Shown here piece after piece: positions 21,641 through 31,755 of a stretch of DNA of 64,000 bases. This stretch comes from Acanthosepion esculentum (taxonomy: Eukaryota; Mollusca; Cephalopoda; Sepiida; Sepiidae). The position numbers and the translations under genes are program-made. The notes beneath the pieces were generated by a model. The model ran no database searches. It was not told the DNA's origin and worked only from the letters and a program-made list of their open reading frames with translations. The stretch lies in contig OZ038487.1 of the NCBI GenBank assembly GCA_964036315.1, forward strand, positions 59,455,842-59,519,841, in the 5' to 3' direction. Numbering within the stretch: position 1 is the stretch's first letter; the number at the start of each line of letters is the position of its first letter.

Positions 21641-21791
21641 CAAGAAGAAGTTTACTACAAGTAGGATCAAACTCTGATAAAACTCCTAAAAATAAATACT
21701 ATAGAAAATTACAGAAATAAAATGACAGGCTAGACGTTGATTAAAATAACAAGGACAAGTTTCTTAAGAACTTAAAAATCATCTCACAGTT

Positions 21792-22150
21792 TGCGATGAC
21801 ATCACATTGAAGCATCAGTTTCCGCACGATCACCGAAGTTAAGCAATGTCGAATTTGGCCAGTGCCTAGATGGGTGGCTGTTTGGATGTACCAAGCGCTG
21901 TAAGCTCGGGTGTACGGGTGGTGTAATGGATAATGGTTCGAAATTGTTAATCGGAGAGATTAGTTCCGTTGGGTTCGTTATACTGACTTACGTACAAATC
22001 CCCTCGGTAAAGGTATGAATAAACCTCTTCTTACCCATCTATGGATTAATTAGTAATACTTGTATCACTAAACCATTATTATCTGAAAAAGTTCTTAAAA
22101 TCTAAAAATATGATATAGCTTTAAATAACCTGCAAAGATTTGATAAGCCA
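21792..22150 (+). mobile_element. 5S rRNA-headed SINE, copy 1
   Basis: 21,792-21,906 resembles 5S rRNA: CACGATCACCGAAGTTAAGC followed by AATGTC, then CTAGATGGGTGGCTGTTTGG and ACCAAGCGCTGTAAGCT, the order of the 5S helices. It continues into a tRNA-like segment GGTGTAATGGATAATGG and a body (CTTACGTACAAATCCCCTCG, AGGTATGAATAAACCTCTTC) that also occurs in family S1. The end has TTAAATAACCTGCAAAGATT and GATAAGCC. Related copies are at 46,990, 53,985, 55,205 and 55,590. The 5S part is too diverged for a functional rRNA gene. Confidence 0.8.
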
Positions 22151-22154
22151 TGAA

Positions 22155-23865
22155 AAACGAATCAATCAACCAAACCAACTAGTTAATTTGTACTAGAGAT
22201 ATAAGTTACATTCGGTCATACCGTCCTAAATATCGCACGAGGTTTAAAAAATATCATGCATAATATGTGCAGTCAATGCGAAATAATAATTACCTTCAGT
22301 TTCTCCGTTCAAATTCGGAGGAATGAGGAAGAAAAACGAAAGAAATTCGCGAGCCCATGTGAAATTGTTTTTGGACCAATGAAAACCTAGCCTTCACAGA
22401 AATTATCTGGTCAGCCACGGAGATGAAGGAAAGCAAGTAGCGAACTTACGCGAAATTCTTTTTTATATGAAATGAGGAGACAAATTAAATTGATTCAGGA
22501 AGAGTATCTGAAGTCATGTGAAAGGTTTCGTTTCTGTTCATCGCCACCAGTGTTGGCGTTCTTGCCAGTGTTAAATTATTCACAAATTACATTATTAGCC
22601 TCTAACCAAGCCGGAACACTTCGAAGAATTTTATCGCAACAAACCAAGAAAACAAATATTTCAAACTAACTTTCTTCGTCTAGATTTGAACCCATATCCT
22701 TTTGGTGCACAACTAACTTTCTTACTTTGTTTTAAACATTTTTAAAATTTTATTTTGTGTTAGATCATTTAATATGGAGTATGAAAACTTTCTCTTCATG
22801 ACAATTTATTAAAACTAGGGACTTTAAAAATTCCTGATTTATTTTCCTTAAACGAGCTGCTTACACAATTTTAAACCTGTAAATTCGTAAATAAATTCCA
22901 TATCTTGTTATGTTAAAATTACCCGTGTATTTTGTCGTTATTATCATTCTTCGTTAATCATCTTGTCGTGGGTAAATCCACCCCTTAACCATACAGCATT
23001 CATTTTCAGGCTTTAAAGTTTCAAAACAAAAGTGCGTTTTATACACGAACAATTAAATAACCAAAGTTATTCCTTATAAAATAATGATAAACAAGCAAGT
23101 GATCAGTCCTGATAAGATTTACCATATTTGAGGATTTGTTGTATAAGAAATGATACCGAAACAACTCGTTTAACAAGACAGACTAGCAAACCGAAATGCG
23201 TTCTATTCTTACTGAGCGCTCTGTATATGTGTCCTTCAACCATACTAACCAAGTAAATATCAAAACAAATAATTCGCCATTGTGTAACCTACGTATTGGC
23301 AAAAAGAGTGTGTCAAATGAAGGGGTTTCTTTTTACATCGATATTGGGTAATTGCCAATCTATTTGAATATTTATATGTTTATTTAATCTTGTTTATATC
23401 AAACTAATGTTGGAAACAGACAATCTCGCAACTATATAATGTATATTTTTTGTTGTTGTTAAAATTCTAAACATAGCATTTTAAAACAAACATTGCCGAG
23501 GAACGTAAAAGCGGTGTCAAAAGAAAAACCGTCCTTTTCAGATGGTATTTTTGGCGGGCACAGTGGTTAAGCAATAATTTATGACAAGAAAATATAAATG
23601 AAAGGAAATCATATGTTTACAAGAGATAATCCCATTGAAATGAAAAAATACATTTCAATGGAAAATGACTGACAATAAAGATAAAAAATAACTGCATGAT
23701 GAACTAATATTCAATATTATATTGAAATGTATGAAATAAAAAAGAAAAAAGGATTTCTAGCTAAAAATTAAGTAAAATACTGGCAATATTAAAAAATAAA
23801 GGATAATATTTAACTTAATTCTATTATCATAATTATCCGAATAATCAGCATTCAATGCTTCTTCT
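22155..23865. other. Unassigned AT-rich stretch of 1.7 kb
   Basis: No long frame, RNA gene or repeat partner was recognised. One 65-codon frame (22,472-22,669) has no recognisable motif. Confidence 0.6.
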
Positions 23866-23867
23866 TC

Positions 23868-23878
23868 TTCTTCTTCTT

Positions 23879-23968
<90 letters not shown>

Positions 23969-23981
23969 AATAATAATAATA

Positions 23982-24026
<45 letters not shown>
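23868..24026. repeat. (TTC)(AAT)(ATG)(ATT) compound microsatellite, tail of an R4/Dong-like fragment
   Basis: AAT units, then about 15 ATG/GAT units, then AAT and ATT units. The right side adjoins the 3' end of the minus-strand LINE at 24,030. Confidence 0.9.
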
Positions 24027-24029
24027 TCT

Positions 24030-24590
24030 GAATGTTATTCTCCTTGCTTTGTATCCTGTAGACCCGAGTCCAAACTATGGTCCTTACGCCCTATAGGAGA
24101 ATTGTGATTCTATTGATAGCACATTTCTTAGTATATCGGATCTTCCTAGTAGGGCGATCTTTTAGGCAATTTTTATGTTGGCGTTATCTGGAATACTGTT
24201 AGCAAGATTGTCCGTTCCTTTTCAAACGAGACCCAAAGCTCCGATTATTATTGGTATAGTCTCAGTTTTCATTCCCCACGTCCTGCTAATCTCGATTTCC
24301 AGGTCCTTGTATTTGAACAATTTCTTGATAATTTTCATGGAGGTGTTTCTCTTAGTTAGTACTGCTATGTCAATATGCTTACATTTTCCCGAATTTCTTG
24401 TCTTTTATGAAAATATCAAGTCTGTTGTCTTTTAATACCCTGTCATCTTGAATTGGCATGTTCCAGAAGATAGTGACATCGTTATTTTGGGTAACTGTGT
24501 CTGGTTGGAGGATATATCATCTCTGAGTGGTTTCGATTTTGTGCTTCTTGCATATCTTCTAGTACACATATGCCGCTTGTTGTGTCTGTG
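24030..24590 (-). mobile_element. R4/Dong-like LINE fragment with endonuclease domain (second subfamily)
   Basis: The minus strand reads NRLDIFIKDKK, HIDIAVLTKRNTSMKIIKKL, FKYKDLEIEISRTWGMKTET, IPIIIGALGL, KGTDNLANSIPDN and LLGRSDILRNVLSIEF. This is the restriction-like endonuclease region of R4/Dong-type LINEs (DI...ID...KYxDLExEI...W...IPxxxGALG). It differs from the neighbour at 24,918-28,738 enough to be another subfamily. Interrupted by stops and one or more frameshifts. It ends at the tail tract 23,868-24,026. Confidence 0.7.
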
Positions 24591-24599
24591 GGTATATTC

Positions 24600-24867
24600 A
24601 TTTATTATTATTAATTTAATTCCTTTAAGTACTGGTGTGTACGCATTTCTTTCCGGGTCCCGACCAGAGACCTAAGGTGAGAAATGGTACCATGACATTT
24701 TCCACTGTCCATTAAAAAAAATAATATTTTACACGGATTCGTAAGGTGTGGGCTGTACTAGTGAGAACAATTTTCTGTATTTCTTTAAGACATGGGCTAT
24801 TAGGAATCTCTTCAATAAGTCTGTTGGAATCTTTTCAATGGCTCCAACTACAACAGGAATTGCCACA

Positions 24868-24870
<3 letters not shown>
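24600..24870 (-). mobile_element. R4/Dong-like LINE 3' end, short copy
   Basis: Shares with 24,918-25,120 and 29,176-29,445 the series TTTCTTTCCGGGTCCCGACC, AGAGACCTAAGGTGAGAAAT, CATGACATTTTCCACTG, GTAAGGTGTGGGCTGTAC. It is the last coding bases and 3' UTR, 5'-truncated at about 24,868, with a short ATTATTATTA tail at 24,602. Confidence 0.75.

Positions 24871-24915
<45 letters not shown>
24871..24915. repeat. (ATT)n tail tract of the near-full-length R4/Dong element
   Basis: About 15 ATT units, equal to AAT on the element's strand. Confidence 0.95.
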
Positions 24916-24916
<1 letters not shown>

Positions 24917-24924
24917 TCCTTTGA

Positions 24925-25948
24925 TATCTGCCGTTTACACATTTCTTTCCGGGTCCCGCCCAGGGACCTAAGGTTAGAAATGGTATCATGACACTTTCCA
25001 CTGAAAAAAAAAAGAATATTACATAGATAAAGGCCTTCGTAAAGTGTGGGCTGTGCTTTGAGGCATGGACTTCCAGGGATCCCTTCAATTAGTCTACTGG
25101 ATTTTTTTCCAACCATTCCTAAGGCTCCAACTACAACAGGGATTGTTGATGTTCCCATGTGCCACATTTTTGAGATTTCTATTTCAAGGTCCTTGTAATT
25201 TGATAGCTTTTCGAATATCTTCAAAGATACATTGCAGTCTGCAAAGACTGCCATATCAATAAGGAGGCACTTATTTTGTTTGTGGTCTTTAATGACAATG
25301 TGTGGGCGGTTGGCTTCGATTGTCAGTGTGTATTGTGTGGTCCCATAGAATTTTAACAGGTCTTATCTCCGTAACCGGGTCTGGGTGGTGTTCGTACCAG
25401 TTTCCTTCCCGTAGAAGTTGCAAATTTTCCAGTGCAGATATTGGCCCACTCTGCCGGGTTTTATATTCAGTGGGTGACAATACAGTGCAACCTGATACAC
25501 GATTATCAATGGTTTCTGGATATTTATCACAGAATCTGCATTTTGGGCTAACACAGTATTTTCGTATATGTGCTTGATAATTCCTAGTTAACAAGCTTTG
25601 GTCCTGTGCAGCAATGATAAAACCTTCAGTTTCAGCTTTCAACCCTGCACTACGTAGCCACTGATGGGTACAGTTTTTGTCTACGTCAGCTCGTTTGGTA
25701 CGGGCAGAGTATTGGCCATGAAGCGGTTTATCCTGCCATTGTTTCTGTATCTGGTCGGTTGCATCTGTCTTTGGTTTCTTTTTTAAGTATTTTGCAGCTT
25801 CATCAGGTTTATCGTGCTGTACTTGTATTCCTGCGCCCTTTTGAAACTTCATTTTGAATTTGTTGGCTTCCTTTATTGCGGAGTAAAGACACTTACTACT
25901 TTCATGTTCCTTGACACATACCATCATCCAGTCTTCTGTAGTTTCCAA
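24925..25948 (-). pseudogene. R4/Dong C-terminal zinc motif and restriction-like endonuclease (inactive)
   Basis: The first part (25,948-25,289) carries MKFQKGAGIQVQ, PLHGQYSARTKRADVDKN, WLRSAGLKAETEGFIIAAQD, LLTRNYQAHIRKYC and a Cys motif KCRFCDKYPETIDNRVSGC, where the zinc-binding His of the family (ETIDH, kept at 10,245) is Asn. A one-base shift near 25,305 separates it from the endonuclease (25,254-24,925): ANRPHIVIKDHKQNKCLLID, ADCNVSLKIFEKLSNYKDLE, MWHMGTSTIPVVVGALGM. The RPD typical of these endonucleases reads RPH. The function, when intact, is target-site nicking for target-primed reverse transcription. Confidence 0.75.
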
Positions 25949-25987
25949 GTATGTTTGGGGGCCAATTGTTGTAGTTTTGTAGGGCAG

Positions 25988-27198
25988 TTATAGTTGAACT
26001 AATCCTCTGCCTCCACGGGATCTGGGCATATACAGACGATCAACATCAGGTTTGGGATGATGCATATGGTAGCAAGTGATGAGCTTTCTCGTTTTGGCGT
26101 CCATTCGCTTAATTTCAGCTATGGTCCAGTTAAGGACATTAAAGCTGTATTGCACCACAGGGACAGCTAACGTGTTAATGGCTGATATTCTGTTTTTTGA
26201 GTTTAGCTCTGTATTTAGTACCAGGCGTACACGCCTGTAGTACTCCTTTCTTACCTTCACTTTCATTTGGGGGTGTTGTATGCCATCTCCTTCGCTAATT
26301 CCTAGGTACTTATAAGCTTCATCATGCTCCAGTTCCCTAATCTTTGTGACAAAATCTAAATCTATTAAGGGTTCTTCTGTAATTCTACCTTTCTTGAATG
26401 TTACTTTTGCACATTTTCCTAATCCGAAGTTCATATCTATGTCGTGTTTTACAATATTGAGGAGGGCCTTCAACTCATTGTCGTTTTTGGCAAAGAGTTT
26501 GAGATTATCCATGTAGAGTAGGTGATTGAATATATTCTTATTTATTTTGTAACCATAGCTACTGTTGTTCAGTTCATGCGTAAGGGGGATTAAGGCCAAA
26601 CAAAACAGAAGGGGTGACAGAGAGTCTCCTTGAAAGATTCCACGTCGGATATTTAGTCGGTTGGATATGGCAGTGCCTCTGGTGGTGTGACTAAGGTATA
26701 GTTTGTGTTCCACATTCCCATGCTGTGCTTAAGGAAATTTAATACGACAGGGGAGAGTTTGTACATTTCCAAAGTCTTAAGGATCCAAGAATGTGGAACA
26801 CTATCAAAGGTTTTACGATAATCAATCCACGCTGCGCTAAGATTTCTCCGTCTTCTCCTGCAATTTTCCAGGATCATTTTATTTATCAGTAGTTGATATT
26901 TGCAGCCATATGAACCTCTCCTGCATCCCTTCTGTTCCTGTGGAAGAATGCTGTTTGTTTCGAGAAAAGAGTAAGCACGGTTGGTCAGGACAGACGTGAT
27001 CAACTTATACGTTGTGAAGAGACATGTCGGTCGATAATTTTTCGGGTCGTCTGTTTCATTTGTTTTTGGTATGAGGTATGTAATACCTTCAGTAATCCAT
27101 TCCGGGATTATATTGGGATTATTTACAAGCGTTGATAATGTTTTCGCAAGGATTTTGTGGATAGATGAGAGATGATAAAGCCAGAAATTGGGAACCAT
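25988..27198 (-). pseudogene. R4/Dong reverse transcriptase domain, catalytic YMDD changed to YMDN
   Basis: Two overlapping frames (27,198-26,653 and 26,713-25,988) make up the reverse transcriptase. Visible motifs: IPEWITEGITYLIPKTNETD, PKNYRPTCLFTTYKLITSVL, EQKGCRRGSYGCKYQLLINK, AAWIDYRKTFDSVPHSWILK (first Asp motif), RGIFQGDSLSPLLFCLALIP, and the palm HLLYMDNLKLFAKNDNELKA. The palm should be YMDDL; the second Asp codon is AAT (Asn) near 26,507-26,500. Downstream are EAYKYLGI, the Lys/Arg-rich RKEYYRRVRLV and NTLAVPVVQYSFNVLNW. One frameshift occurs around 26,690. The mutated catalytic Asp alone should abolish polymerisation. Confidence 0.85.
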
Positions 27199-27716
27199 GT
27201 CATTTCCTGGGGATTACCATTTTTGCGATTTCGTTAGAGCTTGCCTAACATAATCAGTGGATATATTTTCCCATTCTTGCAAAGGTGTATCCAGCATTCG
27301 TTCTTCTTCACGTCGGGTTGCTCCAAATATTTTCCAAAAATATCTGTACATTATCAATCGGTGGTGTCCTTTTGACATGTATAGGTGTTTTTTCCAATTT
27401 TCCTGTAAAATTTCTTAAGGTCCGTTTGGAATATCTTATTTTGGCGATAGAACCTACAACGTTTTTCGTATCGTCTTGTTATTTGTGCCTTTAGCTGAAG
27501 TTTCTGCTTCAGCATTTCCATGGTTGATGGAATGTCAAGTAGGGATTTAATTTTATATTTCCTCTTGATCTTTTTGCACTTGCGTGTGGAAATATTAGGG
27601 TTTCTGGTGAGCTCATCTCATATAGAAAGCTCACATCTGATTTGTTTTATTTCTCGTATCAGTTTTGCTTCCAAGCTGGCTCTCTATGTCTGTTAATTTT
27701 ATTTATTATCTTGATC

Positions 27717-28420
27717 CTAAGCTTCCGAGTTTTCTGCTAAAGCTGTTACGTATATGACGTTGTAAACTTCAGTGATGTTTCCTGGTGGTTTATCTGTTAA
27801 CAGTGTTTCCAGAGCAGTGTTGTATATTTTCCCAATGTGCTTGTTGGAATTCGTCATATGGATTTGGGGTAGCTGGTCTCTTTCTGACAATTGTATGAAA
27901 GTTAGTCTGCTGAGTACTTGGATGACGTGGTTTTTCACTTCGGTGATTTCAGATTTGTGGTTTTGAAGGAATTCTAACTTAATGTTCCTGGAGTCATCCT
28001 CATTGACATTGTCTGGAGAACTGCAGGTTGTGTTTAAGATAGAGTCTTTCCTGGGAGATTATTTCGCATTTCATTTGTTTTAGTTTTACCTCATCCTCTG
28101 TCACATTACTTATTTCTACATTCATCTCATTACAGTTTGAGTGATGGGTCATAGTATTTTGACTTATATCTAATTTTATCCTATCTATTTCTGTCTTTGA
28201 GAGTCTGTTGTTTCGCATAATGTCCCTACGGACATTAACAAGCATCTTTGGATTGATATCAGGTCTTATATCATTTCCCACCATACTTCTCCATATTTGG
28301 TATGTTTGATTGGTGGTATTCTTTGCTGGGTCTTCGAGTGCAGTGAAGAATGATGCCATCACTTGTCGATACTCTTCGTGGGTCCATTTCGTTCGTTTTC
28401 TTTTTATTTGTCGATTTGGT
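27717..28420 (-). pseudogene. R4/Dong N-terminal region with Myb-like domain (broken)
   Basis: The minus strand from about 28,420 reads RKRTKWTHEEYRQVMASFF and then TNQTYQIWRSMVGNDIRPDI, VNVRRDIMRNNRLSKTEIDR, the helical W..EE / RxIxxNNxLxxxEI layout of the N-terminal DNA-binding part of this LINE group. A second frame (27,938-27,717) gives IQLSERDQLPQIHMTNSNKH and TEVYNVIYVTALAE. Frameshifts split it from the RT. The role in the intact element would be target DNA binding, an inference from the family. Confidence 0.6.
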
Positions 28421-28738
28421 ATTGAGTCACTTGGTCCAAGGTTGGCAATAATCCGGTTTTAGTGACTTAGTGTCTCTTCGTTTGTGGAAGAGTTTGTTCC
28501 AGTGACAGATTTTTCGTCCTCAGACTGGTTCCTCTCTGAGGGACGCGGCCCTTGTCGACCCGGGTGACGACCGATCCGGTATGAAATCTTATTCGTATTC
28601 ATTGAAATTGGTAGAGATTTGCGTTTTAACCTTGACCGCCAAGGGGTAATTATGTTAAAGTTACCAGCTTTAGGACGACTCTGAAAAAAGGCCCAAAAGC
28701 ATGCCCAACATGATATATCGGAGGTGGAATAGTTCATA

Positions 28739-28739
<1 letters not shown>

Positions 28740-28797
<58 letters not shown>
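28740..28797. repeat. (ATT)n tract between two R4/Dong-type pieces
   Basis: About 19 ATT units. It is both the 5' boundary of the element at 24,918-28,738 and the 3' tail of the piece at 28,800-29,155. Confidence 0.95.
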
Positions 28798-28799
<2 letters not shown>

Positions 28800-29155
28800 T
28801 TTCGTTTACTATTTGAAATCTTGCATTATAGGTATTCCCCATCAAGTCGTACGACCTCAAATAACACCTTTCGCAGAATATTTTCAGACTTCTGAGGTCA
28901 TGTGACACAAGGCTTTATACCGATTTTTCTCCCTAAACCCACTCTTAACTGGGGCAATTGTGGACTGAACGTCCCACATTCTGACAACAGTTAATTCTTG
29001 AAGCATACCAATATTTTCCCATGTCATGGCCACCAGGAATAATCACCCCGATAAGAAGGCATTCTCTTGCGGATTTTTTTTTAACGACGATTTTTGTTTG
29101 TTTGATAGTCTCTATGATGCGGTCATTTTGGATATTGCAATCTCATAAGACCTGG
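28800..29155 (-). mobile_element. Restriction-like-endonuclease LINE fragment, third type
   Basis: The minus strand reads SARECLLIGVIIPGGHDMGK and, after frameshifts, QKSENILRKVLFEVVRLDGE. The ECLLIDVxIPGD and QKxAxILRKVL layout is that of the C-terminal endonuclease of R4/NeSL-type LINEs. Highly eroded. It ends at the (ATT)n tract at 28,797. Confidence 0.5.
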
Positions 29156-29157
29156 TT

Positions 29158-29445
29158 TATTATTATTATTATATTTTTTTTTAATTTTCTTTAATTTTTG
29201 GTGTGTACAGATTTCTTTCCGGGTCCTGTCCAGAGACCTAAGGTCATAAATGGCATCATGTCATTTTCCACTGACCAATTAGAAAAAAAACAAACAAGAA
29301 AACACAAACATATTTTACATAGATAAAGCCGTTCGTAAGGTGAGGGCTGTACTCGTGAGAACAATCTTTTGTATTTCTTTAAGGCATGGACTTCCAGAAA
29401 TCCCTTCATTTTGTCTACTGGAATCCTTTCCAACCAATCCGAGGG
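29158..29445 (-). mobile_element. R4/Dong-like LINE 3' end, 5'-truncated copy
   Basis: Short ATT tail (29,158-29,172), then TTTCTTTCCGGGTCCTGTCC, AGAGACCTAAGGTCATAAAT, TTACATAGATAAAGCCGTTC, AAGGCATGGACTTCCAGAAA. The minus-strand frame gives MERIPVDKMKGFLEVHALKK, SPYERLYLCKI, the very end of the ORF as at 25,080-24,960. Truncated at 29,445 into an (ATT)n tract. Confidence 0.75.
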
Positions 29446-29497
<52 letters not shown>

Positions 29498-29840
29498 CAT
29501 TTTATTTATGTTGTATAATCATTTCCTTCCGGGTCCCAACCTAAGTCTCATGGCATTTTCCACTTCACTTTTTCTAAAAAAAAAAAACATAAAAAACTAA
29601 ACAACTTAAAATCACACAAATTTTACGTGGACTTAGCCCGGAATAGGGTGTGAGCAGAACTTGTGATCACTCCAAAGTGTCTATCAAAACTCCCTCCAAA
29701 TAATCTATCAAAATTTTTGATGTCTGCATGTACCACATTTTTGAGATTTCCTCTTCAAGATCCCTGTATTTTGATATTCTTTAAGATTTTCAAAGCTACA
29801 TTACATACTTCTGTTTTATTGCGATCTATGCCTGACCGAT
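29446..29840 (-). mobile_element. R4/Dong-like LINE 3' fragment with (ATT)n tail
   Basis: The (ATT)n tail is 29,446-29,494; then TTCCTTCCGGGTCCCAACCT, the UTR, and on the minus strand CNVALKILK and KxQKCGTCRHQK, equivalent to CNVSLKIFEKL and EISKMWHMGTS. 5'-truncated at about 29,840, where another ATT/AGT-rich tract starts (29,845-29,930). Confidence 0.7.
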
Positions 29841-29844
29841 TTGC

Positions 29845-29930
29845 TTTATTATTATTATTATTAATAATAATATTATTATTAATTAGTAGTAATAGTAGTA
29901 GTAGAAGTAGTAGTAGCAGTATATGTTGTA
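29845..29930. repeat. (ATT)n/(AGT)n simple repeat
   Basis: ATT units, then AATAAT, then AGTAGTAGT-type units; likely tail of a further, lost element. Confidence 0.85.
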
Positions 29931-29949
29931 TTATACGCAGTATTAAATA

Positions 29950-30795
29950 AAGGTGGCAAATACAACCATTATTTTACCATATGAATTAATGCTAGAGAGA
30001 ATGACTATTATTAAAGGCTAGATGACGAAAATGTAACTAAAAAATAAAAATATCTTGTAAAATCTCTACTGATATTAAAATGCTAATTTAATATAATTTT
30101 TGAACTAACTAGAAATAAATCTAAATAAATCGATAACGATGCCGCATAAAAAATATATATATCAATCCACGAATATACTCAATAAATTCAAACCATAAAA
30201 ATACGATAAAAACGGAAAACTAAAATTAAAATTTCAAATCTAAAAAAAACAAAGACAAGCGGCAAACAGAATAGAAAAAAAATGATAGGAAAAGAAAATG
30301 CAAAAAACAAAAAATATAGCAACGGTAAAAACAAAATGGCCGACACGAACTGACATGGAAAAAAAAGGAAATTAGAAAAAACTATTGGCGCAGTGCTAGG
30401 GCTGAGTTATTCATCATATTTGCAGTCATAAGAGCATCTCATTTTTTGTTATTCGATAGGGAATGCCTCAATTCTATTGGTCAATGCCACAGACAGCTGT
30501 AACACCCATGGCTTGAAGGGATAAGAGGCCAATACTGGTAGCTTTGTAAGGAGACTGACGCATACTGGCATTTCCACACACAAAAAAGAAACGCTAAACT
30601 ATATGCATCTTAGATATAAAGATGATGTGTGATAAGAAATTTTCGCATATTTATAAACGCCTACAAACACTAAGTTGAATACTAACGCACATACATACGC
30701 ATGAAACACACATAAGTATACAAGGCACATAGGCATACATATATATGTATCTTTTACCTCTGTATGTTTGAGTAGATATGTACACACACACGCAC
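29950..30795. other. Unassigned A-rich sequence
   Basis: Strongly A-rich on the plus strand from 30,000 to 30,380, no repeat partner recognised. Confidence 0.55.
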
Positions 30796-30796
30796 G

Positions 30797-30797
30797 C

Positions 30798-30855
<58 letters not shown>

Positions 30856-30856
30856 G

Positions 30857-30905
<49 letters not shown>
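30797..30905. repeat. (TA)n microsatellite with GTATGTA interruptions
   Basis: TA tract with two TG interruptions near 30,840 and 30,855. Confidence 0.98.
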
Positions 30906-30907
<2 letters not shown>

Positions 30908-30984
30908 TATTGTATTATAAATAGGTAATCATAAAATTAATTACTAATCAATTACTAATATTAATGTAATTAATTTTTAATGGC

Positions 30985-31445
30985 GAATTCTCTTCGTTAT
31001 CAAACTTAATATATCGTTATATAAATATATATAAATTCTCTTCGTTATCAAACTTAATATATCGTAATATAAATATATATAAATTCTCTTCGTTATCAAA
31101 CTTAATATATCGTTATATAAATATATATAAATTCTCTTCGTTATCAAACTTAATATATCGTTATATAAATATATATAAATTCTCTTCGTTATCAAACTTA
31201 ATATATCGTTATATAAATATATATAAATTCTCTTCGTTATCAAACTTAATATATCGTTATATAAATATATATAAATTCTCTTCGTTATCAAACTTAATAT
31301 ATCGTTATATAAATATATATAAATTCTCTTCGTTATCAAACTTAATATATCGTGATATAAATATATATAAATTCTCTTCGTTATCAAACTTAATATATCG
31401 TTATATAAATATATATAAATTCTCTTCGTTATCAAACTTATATAT
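30985..31445. repeat. 48-bp minisatellite, about 9.5 units
   Basis: Unit TTCTCTTCGTTATCAAACTT followed by AATATATCGTTATATAAA and TATATATAAA. Copies are almost identical, differing at single positions (T to A at about 31,055, T to G at 31,353), so it is young. The period is divisible by three, which is why a 152-codon minus-strand frame of 16-residue repeats stays open. Confidence 0.97.
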
Positions 31446-31620
31446 CGTTATCAAACTTAATATTGCTAACAATATATTGAATGACGCGATCCTTATGTGT
31501 AAAATTGTTGTCAGATGGATGTAGTGTAATTTAGAGCAGCAAGCATATATAATATATATGCTGCCCAATATAATATAAATATATTTCGATCCCGGTATGA
31601 GGCAATCGGATGTATAGTCA

Positions 31621-31660
31621 TACTGATGAGCTGTGAAACAGCGAAACAGTCTATCGGTGG
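31621..31660 (+). ncRNA. Hammerhead ribozyme motif, canonical core
   Basis: Plus strand: CTGATGA (31,623-31,629), then a perfect five-pair stem II GCTGT-GAA-ACAGC (31,630-31,642), then GAAA (31,643-31,646), then CAGTC with GTC as the usual cleavage triplet. ATA before the core can pair with TAT after GTC as a short stem I. Stem III would be very short, as in the minimal type I hammerheads of PLEs and retrozymes. It lies 18 bases before a (TA)n tract that leads into the S3 repeat. This is the best-preserved hammerhead in the window. Cleavage is inferred, not shown. Confidence 0.75.
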
Positions 31661-31663
31661 GTG

Positions 31664-31668
<5 letters not shown>

Positions 31669-31731
<63 letters not shown>
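31669..31731. repeat. (TA)n microsatellite
   Basis: Pure TA tract between the hammerhead and the S3 repeat. Confidence 0.98.
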
Positions 31732-31737
<6 letters not shown>

Positions 31738-31755
31738 TTGGACATTGTCATTAAT

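Larger units (their letters stand above)
24918..28738 (-). mobile_element. R4/Dong-like LINE, near full length (about 3.8 kb), inactive
   Basis: A single-ORF non-LTR retrotransposon in minus orientation with a (AAT)n tail at 24,871-24,915 and an (ATT)n tract at its 5' edge (28,740-28,797). Domains in order: N-terminal Myb-like KWTHEEYRQVMASFF (about 28,396), a linker, reverse transcriptase (27,198-25,988), a zinc-binding Cys motif and a restriction-like endonuclease (25,948-24,925). Length is close to the 4-5 kb of R4 and Dong. Dong in Bombyx is known to insert into TAA repeats, and the flanking (AAT)n tracts here fit that. Several frameshifts and active-site changes show it no longer works. 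Confidence 0.75.

Noticed and set aside
21792..21906. Functional 5S rRNA gene
   Set aside because: Many changes in conserved helices, continuous with a SINE body and present in several diverged copies.
24835..24925. Poly-Ile extension of the endonuclease frame
   Set aside because: It is translation of the LINE's AAT tail, not protein.
30977..31435. 152-codon repetitive protein of 16-residue units
   Set aside because: A near-identical 48-bp minisatellite gives an open frame automatically; no start context, signal or partner protein.
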